Shown piece by piece: positions 17,025-26,228 of a stretch of DNA of 64,000 nt. The position numbers and the translations under genes are program-made. Positions within the stretch are counted from its first letter, which is position 1; every line of letters starts with the position of its first letter. The notes under the pieces are model-generated. The model did no database searches. It saw nothing but the letters and a program-made list of their open reading frames with translations, and was not told the DNA's origin. Source of the DNA: Deltaproteobacteria bacterium (GTDB taxonomy: Bacteria > Bdellovibrionota > Bdellovibrionia > Bdellovibrionales > Bdellovibrionaceae); contig JABDFK010000007.1 in NCBI GenBank assembly GCA_013286585.1, positions 1 through 64,000 of the forward strand. Direction: 5' to 3'.

Positions 17025-18155
17025 TTAGGGAGAGGTTAAGAATTCAGCGATGGATGGCTCTTGGTCGATTCCGTCTTGATAGCCCAGCTCTATGAGCTGG
17101 GAGCAGAAGCTGGGCTCAAACAAGAGATAGCTGATGATTTCAGAGGCGTCATCTAGGGGCCCCAGCCCTTTCAGCAAATAGCGGATCACTCTGGGGAGCT
17201 TCGTGGCCATGGTGGCGGCTAGCGCTCCTATGTCTTTGGACGGGTGAATCCACACGTAATTCACCGCTTTGAAATTGAGGCGGTCGTGATGTTGTTCCGG
17301 AACTAATTGCAGAAAACTGTTGATTCGATTGAGTCTTTCGATATCTACGTCGATCCCGTCTAAGAGGACGGCGTTCAACAAGACATTGGCCACCAAAGCT
17401 ATGCTTGGTGCAGCCGTGGATTTGAGCACTTTTTCGTCATGAGCGGTAGAGTCCATTTTTCGCACCCCGATCACCAGCAGAGATGTGGCTCCAAGGTGCA
17501 GGGCAGGACTGAGAGGCTGTTGATTGCGCACGCATCCGTCTCCGAAATAACGGTCTTCGACTTTTCCGGGGGTGAACAACAAAGGAATAGCGCTGGAAGC
17601 GACGATATGGCTGGGATTGATGCGGGTGTTCTCTGAATGCCTCCGAGAGCGCTTCCATGACGGCGGCTGATGGCCTTCAACAAATGTGATGGTTTCGCTG
17701 GTTTTGTAATCGAGTGCGGTGATCCCCAAAGAGTGAAGTGCACCGCTTTTGATGTGCTCTTGAATTTTGGAAAAGGCGATGTTGTTCTTGATCAAATCTG
17801 TAAGGGGAGCCGTATCCAAAAGGGATTTTCCATGGTGGACCCCTGATGACAACCCACCAAAAGAAAGCTCTCCGACCCAACTGAGGCCAATTTTGCCTAG
17901 AGAAATGGCATCTGTTTTAAAAATCTGATCACTGTGGATCCCTCGCCACAGTTGTGCGAGCCGCTGAGCTGCCAGGGCGAAATCATCGGCTCCTGCTGCC
18001 ATGAATGAGGCATTGATAGCGCCAGCGCTGACCCCCGTGTAAATTTTGAACGGCTGGCGAACTTTGTGTTTGGCCGCAATTTCAGCGATCGCCGTGAGGA
18101 CTCCGGCTTGGTAGGAGCCTCGGGCGCCGCCCCCGGACAGTACGAGTGCTTTCAT
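17025..18155 (-). CDS. Patatin-like phospholipase
   Basis: The 376-residue lipid acyl hydrolase uses a Ser-Asp dyad. At the N-terminus GGGARG (residues 8 to 13) is the oxyanion-hole motif. GVSAGAIN about 40 residues later holds the nucleophile Ser in GxSxG. DGCVRNQQPLSPA around residue 215 contains the dyad Asp of the DG[A/G] motif. There is no signal peptide, so the enzyme starts in the cytoplasm; patatins of bacterial predators and pathogens can act as secreted or toxin-like phospholipases, but this cannot be claimed here. The C-terminal 140 residues are less conserved. It is a single-gene unit with a hairpin behind it. Confidence 0.92.
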   Translation of the reverse strand: MKALVLSGGGARGSYQAGVLTAIAEIAAKHKVRQPFKIYTGVSAGAINASFMAAGADDFALAAQRLAQLWRGIHSDQIFKTDAISLGKIGLSWVGELSFGGLSSGVHHGKSLLDTAPLTDLIKNNIAFSKIQEHIKSGALHSLGITALDYKTSETITFVEGHQPPSWKRSRRHSENTRINPSHIVASSAIPLLFTPGKVEDRYFGDGCVRNQQPLSPALHLGATSLLVIGVRKMDSTAHDEKVLKSTAAPSIALVANVLLNAVLLDGIDVDIERLNRINSFLQLVPEQHHDRLNFKAVNYVWIHPSKDIGALAATMATKLPRVIRYLLKGLGPLDDASEIISYLLFEPSFCSQLIELGYQDGIDQEPSIAEFLTSP

Positions 18156-18240
18156 AGATGCTTTATTCTAGCTGGGCCAGACCACGTCGCAAAGCACGAA
18201 ATAAGAAAAGCTTTTTTTTCTAAGACAAAACTGCTTTAGT

Positions 18241-18276
18241 CTAGGACGCGTTTGATTTTAAACAAGTCCTAGGAGG
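18241..18276 (+). promoter_or_regulatory. Leader hairpin touching the Shine-Dalgarno of the YceI gene
   Basis: CTAGGAC pairs with GTCCTAG (18266-18272), and inside it GTTT pairs with AAAC. The 3' arm includes the first bases of AGGAGG (18271-18276), the ribosome binding site of the gene at 18281. This could limit translation. It is a visual prediction only. Confidence 0.4.
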
Positions 18277-18280
18277 ATAT

Positions 18281-18877
18281 ATGAAATTAGCTTTGGCAGT
18301 TATTGTTGCGTTGGTGTCCAGTGCTGGTGCTTGGGCGACCACTTACCAATTGGATCCTTCTCATAGTGAGGTGGGATTTTCGGTGAAACATTTGATGCTT
18401 TCAAACGTCAAAGGTCGATTCAGTAAGTTCACAGGTGGCTTTGACTACGATGAAAAAAGCAAAACTTTATCCAATGTGGACGTCAAAATTGAAATCGCTA
18501 GCGTTGATACCAACGAAAAAAAACGGGATGAACATCTGGTGAGCCCAGATTTCTTCGATGCTGCTAAGTATTCGACGATGGAATTCAAAGCTGATAAAGT
18601 CAGCGGTGTGGCCCCAGGCAAAACCGTCAAAGTTCCAGGCACGTTGACTCTTCACGGAGTGACCAAGCCTGTGACTCTAGATGTGGACTACCGTGGAAAT
18701 ACCACTGATCCTTGGGGCAATGAACGCCTGGTTTTCGGAGCCACCGCTAAAGTTCAGCGCTCTGATTTCGGCGTGAAGTGGAACAAAAGCATGGATAAAG
18801 GCGGAGTTGTTGTTGGCGAGGATGTTTCGATCAACATCGAAGCTGAAAGCGTCAAAGCCAAACCCGCAGCTAAATAA
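18281..18877 (+). CDS. YceI family periplasmic lipocalin-like protein
   Basis: The 198-residue product has a signal peptide (residues 1 to about 19) and one YceI domain that fills the rest. Typical segments are YQLDPSHSEVGFSVKHLMLSN, then EIASVDTNEKKRDEHLVSPDFFDA and the repeated strands of an extended beta barrel. YceI proteins bind long isoprenoid or amide lipids and act in the periplasm. The start has a strong AGGAGG at ideal spacing, so high expression is likely. A DedA-family gene follows in the same frame after a short gap, so the two may be read together. Confidence 0.9.
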   Translation: MKLALAVIVALVSSAGAWATTYQLDPSHSEVGFSVKHLMLSNVKGRFSKFTGGFDYDEKSKTLSNVDVKIEIASVDTNEKKRDEHLVSPDFFDAAKYSTMEFKADKVSGVAPGKTVKVPGTLTLHGVTKPVTLDVDYRGNTTDPWGNERLVFGATAKVQRSDFGVKWNKSMDKGGVVVGEDVSINIEAESVKAKPAAK

Positions 18878-18931
18878 TCCGAGGTCTTCATCCTATTACA
18901 GCTGCTCTTTCACACGGATAAATATCTAGCC

Positions 18932-19513
18932 ATGCTTTCCCAATCGATGGGTTCATGGCTTTATGCGCTCATTTTTGCCATCATTTTCTGTGAGACGGGC
19001 CTGGTGGTTACGCCTTTCCTACCAGGGGACTCACTGCTGTTCGCGTTGGGTTCCATGACGGCATTGCCGGACACACAGGTGGACTTCCTTACTTTGAGCC
19101 TGGTTCTAGTGGCCGCGACTTTTCTGGGCGACAATGCCAACTATTTCATTGGTAAAACGATCGGTCCCAGGATTTTCCAAAGTAAGACCTCTCGATTTTT
19201 TAGCCTCAAGCATCTTCATCGAACTCAAGAGTTTTACCAGAAGCATGGCCGGAAGGCCGTGGTTCTGGCCCGCTTCGTACCCATCGTAAGAACCTTTGTG
19301 CCGTTCATCGCTGGCGTGGGACGAATGCCGTATCTTCAATACCTGGGCTTTTCAATGCTAGGTTCCCTGCTGTGGACGCAGGGATTCTTATGGGCGGGCT
19401 ACAGCTTTGGAGAGCTAGAGCTAGTTAAGCATAATTTTCAATTGGTCATCATCGGTGTGATCGTCCTTTCTGTGGCGCCGGCACTGATCGCTTGGTGGCG
19501 AAACCGCAAATAG
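18932..19513 (+). CDS. DedA family membrane protein
   Basis: DedA proteins are inner-membrane proteins linked to lipid scrambling and membrane potential. The product shows the signature FCETGLVVTPFLPGDSLLF near the N-terminus and GDNANYFIGKTIGPRIF, then the FVPIVRTFVPFIAGVGRMPY stretch with the conserved Arg and Pro. Four or five hydrophobic segments are visible. From the ATG at 18932 the length is 193 residues. The frame is open upstream to the YceI stop at 18877, and FHTDKYLA just before this ATG resembles the usual N-terminal part of the family. The real start may therefore lie upstream, for example the ATC at 18890 after GAGG. The YceI gene precedes it. Confidence 0.9.
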   Translation: MLSQSMGSWLYALIFAIIFCETGLVVTPFLPGDSLLFALGSMTALPDTQVDFLTLSLVLVAATFLGDNANYFIGKTIGPRIFQSKTSRFFSLKHLHRTQEFYQKHGRKAVVLARFVPIVRTFVPFIAGVGRMPYLQYLGFSMLGSLLWTQGFLWAGYSFGELELVKHNFQLVIIGVIVLSVAPALIAWWRNRK

Positions 19514-19541
19514 TTGTCCGCCGAAAACCGAACGCCTTGGA

Positions 19542-19560
19542 AATTCCAGGGCCTGCGAAG
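19542..19560 (+). repeat. Dispersed repeat (CCAGGGCCTGCGAAGC type), copy 1
   Basis: The 19 bases from 19542 match positions 42731-42749 exactly and 63519-63537 on the other strand apart from one end base. The core CAGGGCCTG is palindromic. It lies between the DedA gene and the next exported-protein gene. The rest of 19514-19703 shows nothing else but a ribosome binding site. Confidence 0.75.
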
Positions 19561-19703
19561 CGCTACGTCAAAGAGCGATCGCGATTTTCTGGGATGGATT
19601 GCAACTTTTATTTCAAGTTTCGTCGGGTCTCACGCCGGGCCCCTCTTCCGAATTTCGGAAAGGAAAGTTGTGCGCCGAACAAATGTATGGCAGTGGAGTT
19701 CCT

Positions 19704-20606
19704 ATGAAAATCATTCTAACACTAGTTTTATTAGGTACCGTTTCAAACACGTTCGCCGCCGAGTCCTCCATGGAAACACCGTTGCCCTCACAGACATCCG
19801 TCAAAGTCTCGTCGGATATCGACGATGAAATCACTAATGCTCGCCTAAGAGCAGTGACAGGCGCCAAATCTAATTATTCATTCTGGTCACAAACGGTGTT
19901 TTTGGGATCCTCTTTAAGTGCTCCTCTGCAAACGCCACGACCACAATTAAATCCACAGAACGGAGCGGACCCAGTCAATTTCTCCAGCCAGGTCGGGGGA
20001 AAGTATCGTGTTTCGGAAAACGATAGTCTCATTGCGGGAATCGGTCTGCAGTACACTCCCGCCTATCCCGATCCCAGGCGTGGAGGTCAGCCAACGACCA
20101 CGACGATGTCTCAACCCTATGTTGATTACAGTCGTGCCTTTAGATGGGGTGGTTATCAGAATGTGGTGGATGTGGCGATTTCTAAGTACACCCTTCCTGC
20201 CGATCAAGATGCGGGCTTAAATTTATTCTGGTCCATGAGTCATCAACTGATCGTCGAGCTTCCCTCAGTTAAGAAATTATCTTTGGGTTTCGCGAGCTTC
20301 CTGGGACAAGATATTTACAACACGGTTAGACCCAAGGGCTCCTTCTATTTAGGAGCGGGATTTGATCCTGTGCTGGAATACGCACTCACAGAAAAACTGT
20401 CCTTTCGCACGATGTACTTTATGTTGTCGCTCAGTGAGATATCCGGGGAAGAAAACCTCTGGAAACAGTCTCAGCAGACGGAGTCCGCGGGAGTTGGCTA
20501 TGCGGTGACCCGGGACATTTATCTCTATCCCAATGTGGGATGGATGTGGGGACACATGTCTGCGGATCAAACCACCGTTGGCCTCAGCGCTAACATTAAC
20601 TTATAG
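19704..20606 (+). CDS. Exported barrel-like protein 1
   Basis: The 300-residue product starts with a clear signal peptide (residues 1 to about 18, cleavage after TFA). The rest has repeated short amphipathic segments of 8 to 12 residues, such as SLIAGIGLQYTPAYP and SFRTMYFMLSLSEI, ending in GLSANINL, which suggests an outer-membrane beta barrel. I recognise no family. The ATG at 19704 has GTGGAG ahead, so I use it rather than an in-frame upstream start at 19599. The next gene also looks like an exported barrel-like protein, so the two may share a role in the outer membrane. Confidence 0.65.
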   Translation: MKIILTLVLLGTVSNTFAAESSMETPLPSQTSVKVSSDIDDEITNARLRAVTGAKSNYSFWSQTVFLGSSLSAPLQTPRPQLNPQNGADPVNFSSQVGGKYRVSENDSLIAGIGLQYTPAYPDPRRGGQPTTTTMSQPYVDYSRAFRWGGYQNVVDVAISKYTLPADQDAGLNLFWSMSHQLIVELPSVKKLSLGFASFLGQDIYNTVRPKGSFYLGAGFDPVLEYALTEKLSFRTMYFMLSLSEISGEENLWKQSQQTESAGVGYAVTRDIYLYPNVGWMWGHMSADQTTVGLSANINL

Positions 20607-20684
20607 CTGGTATCGGACCCACCGAGTTTTTTTGTAAAAAACTCACAAGTAGGGCCAAAAATTGTTCGCTATCTTAAGAAAACT

Positions 20685-20704
20685 AAATAGTCCATGGACT
20701 ATTT
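20685..20704. promoter_or_regulatory. 20-bp perfect palindrome upstream of exported barrel-like gene 2
   Basis: AAATAGTCC-ATGGACTATTT reads the same on both strands and is followed by TT. It lies 26 bases upstream of the start at 20731. It could be an operator or a hairpin in the leader. A shorter A/T-rich stem (GAGTTTTTT/AAAAAACTC, from 20624) lies just before it and may close the upstream gene. Confidence 0.45.
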
Positions 20705-20730
20705 TTGCCGCCTAAGTTAGAAACAGACCC

Positions 20731-21765
20731 ATGAAAAACACAACTGCAATTAAAATTGTAACATTGGCGATCGCGATCTCAAACCTAGCTGTAGCTCAAA
20801 CTTCAGCGCCACAGAGCTCTATGTCAGTTCCTGCGGATAGCAAAGCGGTGAGTTCACCCTGGGGATTCTCGTATTTCGGAAATTATTCTCGAAATGCAGT
20901 GATCACTAATACGCATTTTAAAGATGCGGGTGGTGATGACTATCAATCAGGCTATGCGACAGTTTTTGATACCGAAAATCACTTTAAATTGAGCTACAAG
21001 TTGGATAACGGGGACAAAGTCATTTTCAACCAACGGGTTTTCTGGAGTGTCCTGGCTGATAGCGCAGGTCAACAGGACGAAGAAGGCGGCGGAGTGCCTT
21101 TTGTCGGCTTCGCACGAGTGGAGTATGCACACAATATCGGCGTTGGAAATGGAAGTTCCTTAGTGGGCCGATTGAGCCTGCCTTCGAATTATGATTATAT
21201 TCATGATTATAACATGTTGGCTGGTTTGGCAGGAATGGCCAACCTGAATTGGGACTTAAATCCAAAGGTATCTGTGGCCGCCAGCTCTTTTGTTGGAGCT
21301 ATGTTTTTCAATGGCAGCCCCAATGCTCTTTCACCTTGGCAGATTGATTCCCTACGACGTGGTTACACCAACGATTTCAAGCAAGCTGATGTTGCTGGAT
21401 ATATGGCGAAAACTGGCCCACAAAGAGATTACCTTCAGTTCAATCAATCGGTGTCTGGAACTTACAACTTTGATGACAAGGTGTCGTTGCAGCAATCAGT
21501 GGGTTACGGATTGGCTCTGAAAGATATTAGCGATAACTTTGCTCATTTTCAGCGAAGCACAGCTTTCTATTCATTGTCGACAGAGATGGACTACCAATAT
21601 AGTAAGGCTTTGGGATTTGCTGTCGGTGCTTCTCAACAGATGGCAGACATGGCTCACTCGTCTGATCCAAGCTCGGGTAAGTCAATTTATTTCGATGGCT
21701 ATAGTTTTGCGCTATTTCGCCCAGAAGAGACGACTTACTACACGACTGTTAGTTACACTTATTAA
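20731..21765 (+). CDS. Exported barrel-like protein 2
   Basis: The 344-residue product has a signal peptide (residues 1 to about 22, ending AVAQ). The mature part contains many short alternating segments with aromatic residues, such as YFGNYSRNAVITNTHF, NHFKLSYKLDNGDKVIFNQR and the closing TTYYTTVSYTY. A C-terminal aromatic residue is a hallmark of outer-membrane barrels, here Tyr. No family is recognised, and it is not an obvious homologue of the protein before it by simple inspection. It may form a porin-like or adhesive structure. A bidirectional terminator follows at 21792-21820. A perfect palindrome stands just upstream. Confidence 0.65.
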   Translation: MKNTTAIKIVTLAIAISNLAVAQTSAPQSSMSVPADSKAVSSPWGFSYFGNYSRNAVITNTHFKDAGGDDYQSGYATVFDTENHFKLSYKLDNGDKVIFNQRVFWSVLADSAGQQDEEGGGVPFVGFARVEYAHNIGVGNGSSLVGRLSLPSNYDYIHDYNMLAGLAGMANLNWDLNPKVSVAASSFVGAMFFNGSPNALSPWQIDSLRRGYTNDFKQADVAGYMAKTGPQRDYLQFNQSVSGTYNFDDKVSLQQSVGYGLALKDISDNFAHFQRSTAFYSLSTEMDYQYSKALGFAVGASQQMADMAHSSDPSSGKSIYFDGYSFALFRPEETTYYTTVSYTY

Positions 21766-21791
21766 GTCGATTCGATCTAGTTAGATTTGAT

Positions 21792-21820
21792 AAAAAAACC
21801 GCATTTTGTGCGGTTTTTTT
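21792..21820. terminator. Bidirectional terminator
   Basis: A 12-bp stem AAAAAAACCGCA/TGCGGTTTTTTT with a 5-nt loop (TTTTG) sits between the convergent genes ending at 21765 and 21819. The T-run serves the plus strand and the A-run serves the minus strand. Confidence 0.9.
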
Positions 21821-23060
21821 ATTTCTGGACGTTGTTTGGCTTAAACACATTGAGTTCAAACGCAGACCTGTTCAGCGCAAGTAATAAATTATTTCTTTCG
21901 GTCTCTACAGTTTTGAGCTGTTTGAAGGCTTCGCGAACATCCACCAAGGGTCCTTCCAGTCGACGATACCGCGCAGAAGCTAGGCCCATTGTCCTTCGCG
22001 CTTCCTCAAGATTTTTCTCGATCTGCGTAAGACTTTCTTTATATCTCGTAAACTCGTCGTTGGAGCTCTTTAATTTCGTATTTATCTCCAGCTCTGCTTC
22101 TTTCAATACTTCAGTTTGATAGTCGGATTCGCTTTTGAAGGCATGCTGACGATGGACGCTTTCCCCGCCGTTCCAAAAAGGAAAGGTAATCCCAATTCCT
22201 GCGGAGTAATTTTGCTGCGAGGACACCAGGCGCTCATCCTCCATCCATCCAGCAGAGCCAACTGCCTTGATGATGGGCCGCTGCTCTGCCTTTTCTTGTT
22301 CAAATCTAGCTTGGGATAGATCGCGCTGCGCATGAGCCAATAAAACCTGCGGTGGCTCAACTTTAAGGTCGTCTGAAATAGACATCTGCCAAGTTTGCGA
22401 GAGTGGACGGCACTCAATACTGGGAACATAAAAGGCCATCTGCTCATTGAAACTGTTCTGCATTTTCTCTAGTTCCGTCTGTTGAAGTTTCAAGTCATTA
22501 ATTTCAGCCTGAACCAGCGAATTGTCGATCACAGATCGCTGGCCAGTTTTTGTGAGTCTTTGGGTCTCTTTGAGATTTAATTCTGCCCAGCTCATCATCC
22601 GATCATTTTGTCGTTTCATTGAATAGGCTTGCGCGCATGTTAGATAGAGTCTGACCAACCTAGACATAAAGCTTAATTTTTCCTCGTCGATCTTCGCTTC
22701 TGAGAGTCGGGCTTCGGCCTTCGCTTCCTGGAGAATAGACCGAATACGGCCAAAATCGTAGATTCTTTGTTCCACAACGATGCCAGCGGCCCCTCCAGAG
22801 CGAAAGGGAGAGCCCATGATTCCGCCGATTCTCAAATCAGAACTAGAAGCAGGAAAGCCAGTGGAATCTGTGGCCTCCAGTGAGAGGTGAGGCAACAGTC
22901 GTCCCTCAACGGACTGCCTGATCTGCTCTGTTTCTTCGTTCTTATGAACCGCTGCCTGCCTCCAAGAACTCGATGCCCAGGCCGTTTTTAGGAAGTCGTC
23001 CAGGGAGACTTCGCTGGCTAAACTGTGCGAAATCATAAAAGTTAAAAATAGAATAATCAT
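21819..23060 (-). CDS. Outer-membrane efflux channel of the TolC family
   Basis: The 413-residue product has a signal peptide (residues 1 to about 15) and the repeated TolC-type coiled-coil pattern. The family feature VEQRIYDFGRIRSILQEAKAEAR is clear, with the mirrored second copy FWNGGESVHRQHAFKSESD further on. Long Glu/Lys/Arg-rich helices would cross the periplasm. The channel works with an inner-membrane pump. The start overlaps the stop of the RND transporter gene as ATGA, with GGAG in front, so the two are translationally coupled. No periplasmic adaptor gene sits in this unit, and that is unusual for this type of system. The substrate is unknown. Confidence 0.9.
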   Translation of the reverse strand: MIILFLTFMISHSLASEVSLDDFLKTAWASSSWRQAAVHKNEETEQIRQSVEGRLLPHLSLEATDSTGFPASSSDLRIGGIMGSPFRSGGAAGIVVEQRIYDFGRIRSILQEAKAEARLSEAKIDEEKLSFMSRLVRLYLTCAQAYSMKRQNDRMMSWAELNLKETQRLTKTGQRSVIDNSLVQAEINDLKLQQTELEKMQNSFNEQMAFYVPSIECRPLSQTWQMSISDDLKVEPPQVLLAHAQRDLSQARFEQEKAEQRPIIKAVGSAGWMEDERLVSSQQNYSAGIGITFPFWNGGESVHRQHAFKSESDYQTEVLKEAELEINTKLKSSNDEFTRYKESLTQIEKNLEEARRTMGLASARYRRLEGPLVDVREAFKQLKTVETERNNLLLALNRSAFELNVFKPNNVQK

Positions 23061-26000
23061 TGTTTCATCTCCTTTGGAGCAAGAATTCCGAATAGAATTG
23101 GAGCTAATAATAACATCAGTGGAACCCCAATGAGCTGTCCGCCAACGACAGCTCGTCCAAGGGGAATGTTGGCTTCCGCACCTTTTCCTAAACCGATGGC
23201 CATTGGCACCAAGCCCATGATCGCAGCAAGTGCGGTCATTAAAATTGGCCGCAAACGGGCGCGTGCCCCCTCGACAATGGCGGCTTCAAGTTCAACACCA
23301 GCTTTGACCCTGTGAATGATAAACTCCACCAATAAAACCGAATTGGCCACGGCAATACCGATCAGGAAAATCGCTCCAATGGCGGCCTGAATGCTGAAAT
23401 AAGTATTGGTCAGCCAAAAGAGAAGAATAAGGCCGGTCATTCCCAGGGGAACTGCGGAAACGATGATGAGTGGGATTGTAAAACTCCGGAATTGAATGAC
23501 TAATAAAAAATAGACCAGGATAATTGAAAGAACAAATCCGCCACCGACAAGACCTAAAGAATGTTTCATCTGAGCGTATTCACCTTCTATGGTGATTTCA
23601 TATCCCTCTGGTAAGTTTTTCTCTTTGATTAGCTTTTCGATGTCCTTCGATACTCCGGTAATGTCGCGATCATAGTTGCTCACATAAATATTGGTCACTG
23701 GGCGTAGAGCGATATGGCTGATTTCGGTGGGCCCTTTTTGTGGTTGCAGAGTGACCAGCCGATTTAAGAGAACGCTTCGGCTTTGAAGGCGACCCGTGAT
23801 TGGGATCTTCAAAATATCATTGATGCTGGAAAATTGCTTTTCATCGAACTGCACTCCCAGGAGGTAATCGATGCCTGATTTTGGATCGACCCAAATAGCT
23901 GAATTGAAACTGGAACTGTTGCTAACAGCGCTAACGACATTTTTCATAACTTCGTCAGTGGTGATGCCAAGCTCTCCGGCCTTTTTACGATCGACGATAA
24001 TTTCGACCTGTGGCGCATCGATCCGCTCTTGAACTCGAACATCTCGTGCGCCGTTGACGGCCCGCACCTGTTCGGCCAATTGACGGGCCATCGTATCTCG
24101 GACTTCGGCTTTGTCGCCGGCAACGGTGATCTGGATAGGAGCCTTGCCACCATTGTTCAGAGCTGAACTGAGCAATCCTCCGAGTTGAAATCCAAACTCG
24201 ATGTCAGGATATTCTTTGGCCAGTTTTCCACGAAGAATTTCTGCGTAATACTGACTGGTCTTGCCGCGACTGTCCGACAACTGAACATTGAAAAATACAT
24301 CCTGTGAGCCGCTGTTAGGAGTATAGGCCGCCGGAAAACCATAGTAGACGCCCGCATTGATAAGAACCATCTCAAGATCGTGGGGGTCGATGGTATTTCG
24401 CAGACTGTCTTCGATATGCTTTGCGACTTCAGAAGATTTTTCAAGCCGCGTTCCAGACTTCAGCCTTGCCTCTAAGATGAAGTTTCCAGAATCTGCTTTA
24501 GGAAAAAGTTCAGACCCAACTCGCGTTGCTAAGAAGCCACTCAGGCAAATCCAAATTCCAAAGCCAATCAAAACTAGTTTTTTGTATTTTAAACCTGACT
24601 TAATAATGCCGCCGTAAAAAATTGAGAGTCGATGAATCAGATGGTGAATCGTATGAAAAAGGCCTTTTGGCTCATCGAAATGTTTTATGAAAAACGATGA
24701 ATAGAGCGGTATGACGGTCATCGAAATGAAGTAAGACGCAATCATGGCCAAGATGACAGATACGGCCAGTGCCGCAAATAGATACTTCACCAAGCCTTCT
24801 AGAAACAAGACGGGGGTGAATACGATCAGTGTGCACAAAGTCGCGACCAAGACCGGCATAGCCACTTCAGAGGCACCAGAAAGAGCGGCCTGTGTGGCGT
24901 CCATTTTATGCTCTAAGTGCTTAAAAGTATTTTCGATCACGACGATCGAGTTATCCACGAGAACACCGACGGAAAGAGCGAGGCCTCCTAATGTCATCGC
25001 ATTGAGGGTCTGACCAATAACTCTAAGGCCAATGAATGCAAATAAAAAGGACAGGGGGATTGAGATGACAATGGCAATAGTGGCCCTTATGCTACCAAGA
25101 AAAAGTAAAACAAGGAGCGCCGCCATCCCGCCGCCCATAAGAGCTTCTTCTGAAATTGATTCGATGGCGTGGCGGACAAAGCCCGACTGATCGCCAACCA
25201 CTTTCAATTGAAATTCTTTTCGGTGGACATTCATTTTTTCAACAGCAGCTTTTACGTCATCAACAATTTGAATGGTATTGGCACCGGGCTGGCGATAGAC
25301 GGGCACGTACACCTGGGGTTTTTTATCAATCAGCACCATGTTCGTCTGGATTTTATTTGAATCCCTGGCCTCTCCTAGTTGCTTTAAATAAACATTTTGT
25401 CCAAGACCAGCCCGAATTGGAAAATCGTTCATTTCTTCGATTTTATCGACAAGGCCATTGCTGGTGATTTGGTAATCCAGATCCCCTGCCTTAACGTCGC
25501 CGGACGGAATAAAAGTATTTAGCTGAGTGATTCGGTTCAGCACTTCCAGCGGCGAAAAATTCTGTTGTTCGAGTTTATTTCGATCTAAATAAACAACCAC
25601 CTGTCGTTCGGCTCCTCCCATGACTGTTGGAGCCATCGCCCCACGAACTGCTTGAACCGAGTTAATCACATCGTACCTGGCGTAGTCATAAAGCTCTTTT
25701 TCGGCCTTGTCTCCTGAAACAGCGACCAAGGCTATTGGAACAGTGGCCGTGGGATCGAATGGCATTAAAAGAGGAGGTTGAGTGCCCGGTGGTAAGCGCC
25801 GAAGCACAGACATCACTAGAGAAGCGGTTTGCGAAATTGCAGAATTGAGATCCACATCTTCAGAAAAATAGTTCCTCACTATGCTGACACTGTTCAAAGA
25901 ACGCGACTCTTGCCGGATGATTCCCGTGGCTTGTCCCGTGTAAAGCTCAAATCGAGAGGAAAGATTTTTTTCCACATGTTCCACCGGCATGCCAGGATAA

Positions 26001-26167
26001 AATGTCAGAATTTGAACTGCAGGTGACTTAACAGCTGGAAGTAAATCCTTAGGCAGAAACATGTAACTGAGAGTGCCTAGCAACAGTACCAGAAGACAGC
26101 AGACAAGAATAAAATGTGGATTTTCGATAGCGAAATTAGCAAGCCCACGCTTTTTAGTGGCAGACAT
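23057..26167 (-). CDS. RND-family efflux transporter, inner-membrane pump
   Basis: The 1036-residue product belongs to the AcrB/CusA/HAE1 group of proton-driven pumps. The usual order is present: N-terminal helix with EN-PHFILVCCLL, porter region with the LPPGTQPPLLMPFDPTA stretch, helix cluster GGLALSVGVLVDNSIVVIEN (TM4, which carries the proton-relay Asp) and the second half with a repeat. GVLVDNS and GIAVANSVLLVEF match the mirrored TM4 and TM10 motifs. In the second the relay Asp is replaced by Ala-Asn, as is common. I prefer the ATG at 26167 because TGAGGT lies ahead; the listed frame begins 12 bases upstream. It overlaps the TolC-like gene. The substrate is unknown. Confidence 0.93.
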   Translation of the reverse strand: MSATKKRGLANFAIENPHFILVCCLLVLLLGTLSYMFLPKDLLPAVKSPAVQILTFYPGMPVEHVEKNLSSRFELYTGQATGIIRQESRSLNSVSIVRNYFSEDVDLNSAISQTASLVMSVLRRLPPGTQPPLLMPFDPTATVPIALVAVSGDKAEKELYDYARYDVINSVQAVRGAMAPTVMGGAERQVVVYLDRNKLEQQNFSPLEVLNRITQLNTFIPSGDVKAGDLDYQITSNGLVDKIEEMNDFPIRAGLGQNVYLKQLGEARDSNKIQTNMVLIDKKPQVYVPVYRQPGANTIQIVDDVKAAVEKMNVHRKEFQLKVVGDQSGFVRHAIESISEEALMGGGMAALLVLLFLGSIRATIAIVISIPLSFLFAFIGLRVIGQTLNAMTLGGLALSVGVLVDNSIVVIENTFKHLEHKMDATQAALSGASEVAMPVLVATLCTLIVFTPVLFLEGLVKYLFAALAVSVILAMIASYFISMTVIPLYSSFFIKHFDEPKGLFHTIHHLIHRLSIFYGGIIKSGLKYKKLVLIGFGIWICLSGFLATRVGSELFPKADSGNFILEARLKSGTRLEKSSEVAKHIEDSLRNTIDPHDLEMVLINAGVYYGFPAAYTPNSGSQDVFFNVQLSDSRGKTSQYYAEILRGKLAKEYPDIEFGFQLGGLLSSALNNGGKAPIQITVAGDKAEVRDTMARQLAEQVRAVNGARDVRVQERIDAPQVEIIVDRKKAGELGITTDEVMKNVVSAVSNSSSFNSAIWVDPKSGIDYLLGVQFDEKQFSSINDILKIPITGRLQSRSVLLNRLVTLQPQKGPTEISHIALRPVTNIYVSNYDRDITGVSKDIEKLIKEKNLPEGYEITIEGEYAQMKHSLGLVGGGFVLSIILVYFLLVIQFRSFTIPLIIVSAVPLGMTGLILLFWLTNTYFSIQAAIGAIFLIGIAVANSVLLVEFIIHRVKAGVELEAAIVEGARARLRPILMTALAAIMGLVPMAIGLGKGAEANIPLGRAVVGGQLIGVPLMLLLAPILFGILAPKEMKQ

Positions 26168-26228
26168 AATAGACCTCATATCTATTGAACCAAGATTTAA
26201 TTTTACAGAAAGAACTGTTGCTTGAGGA

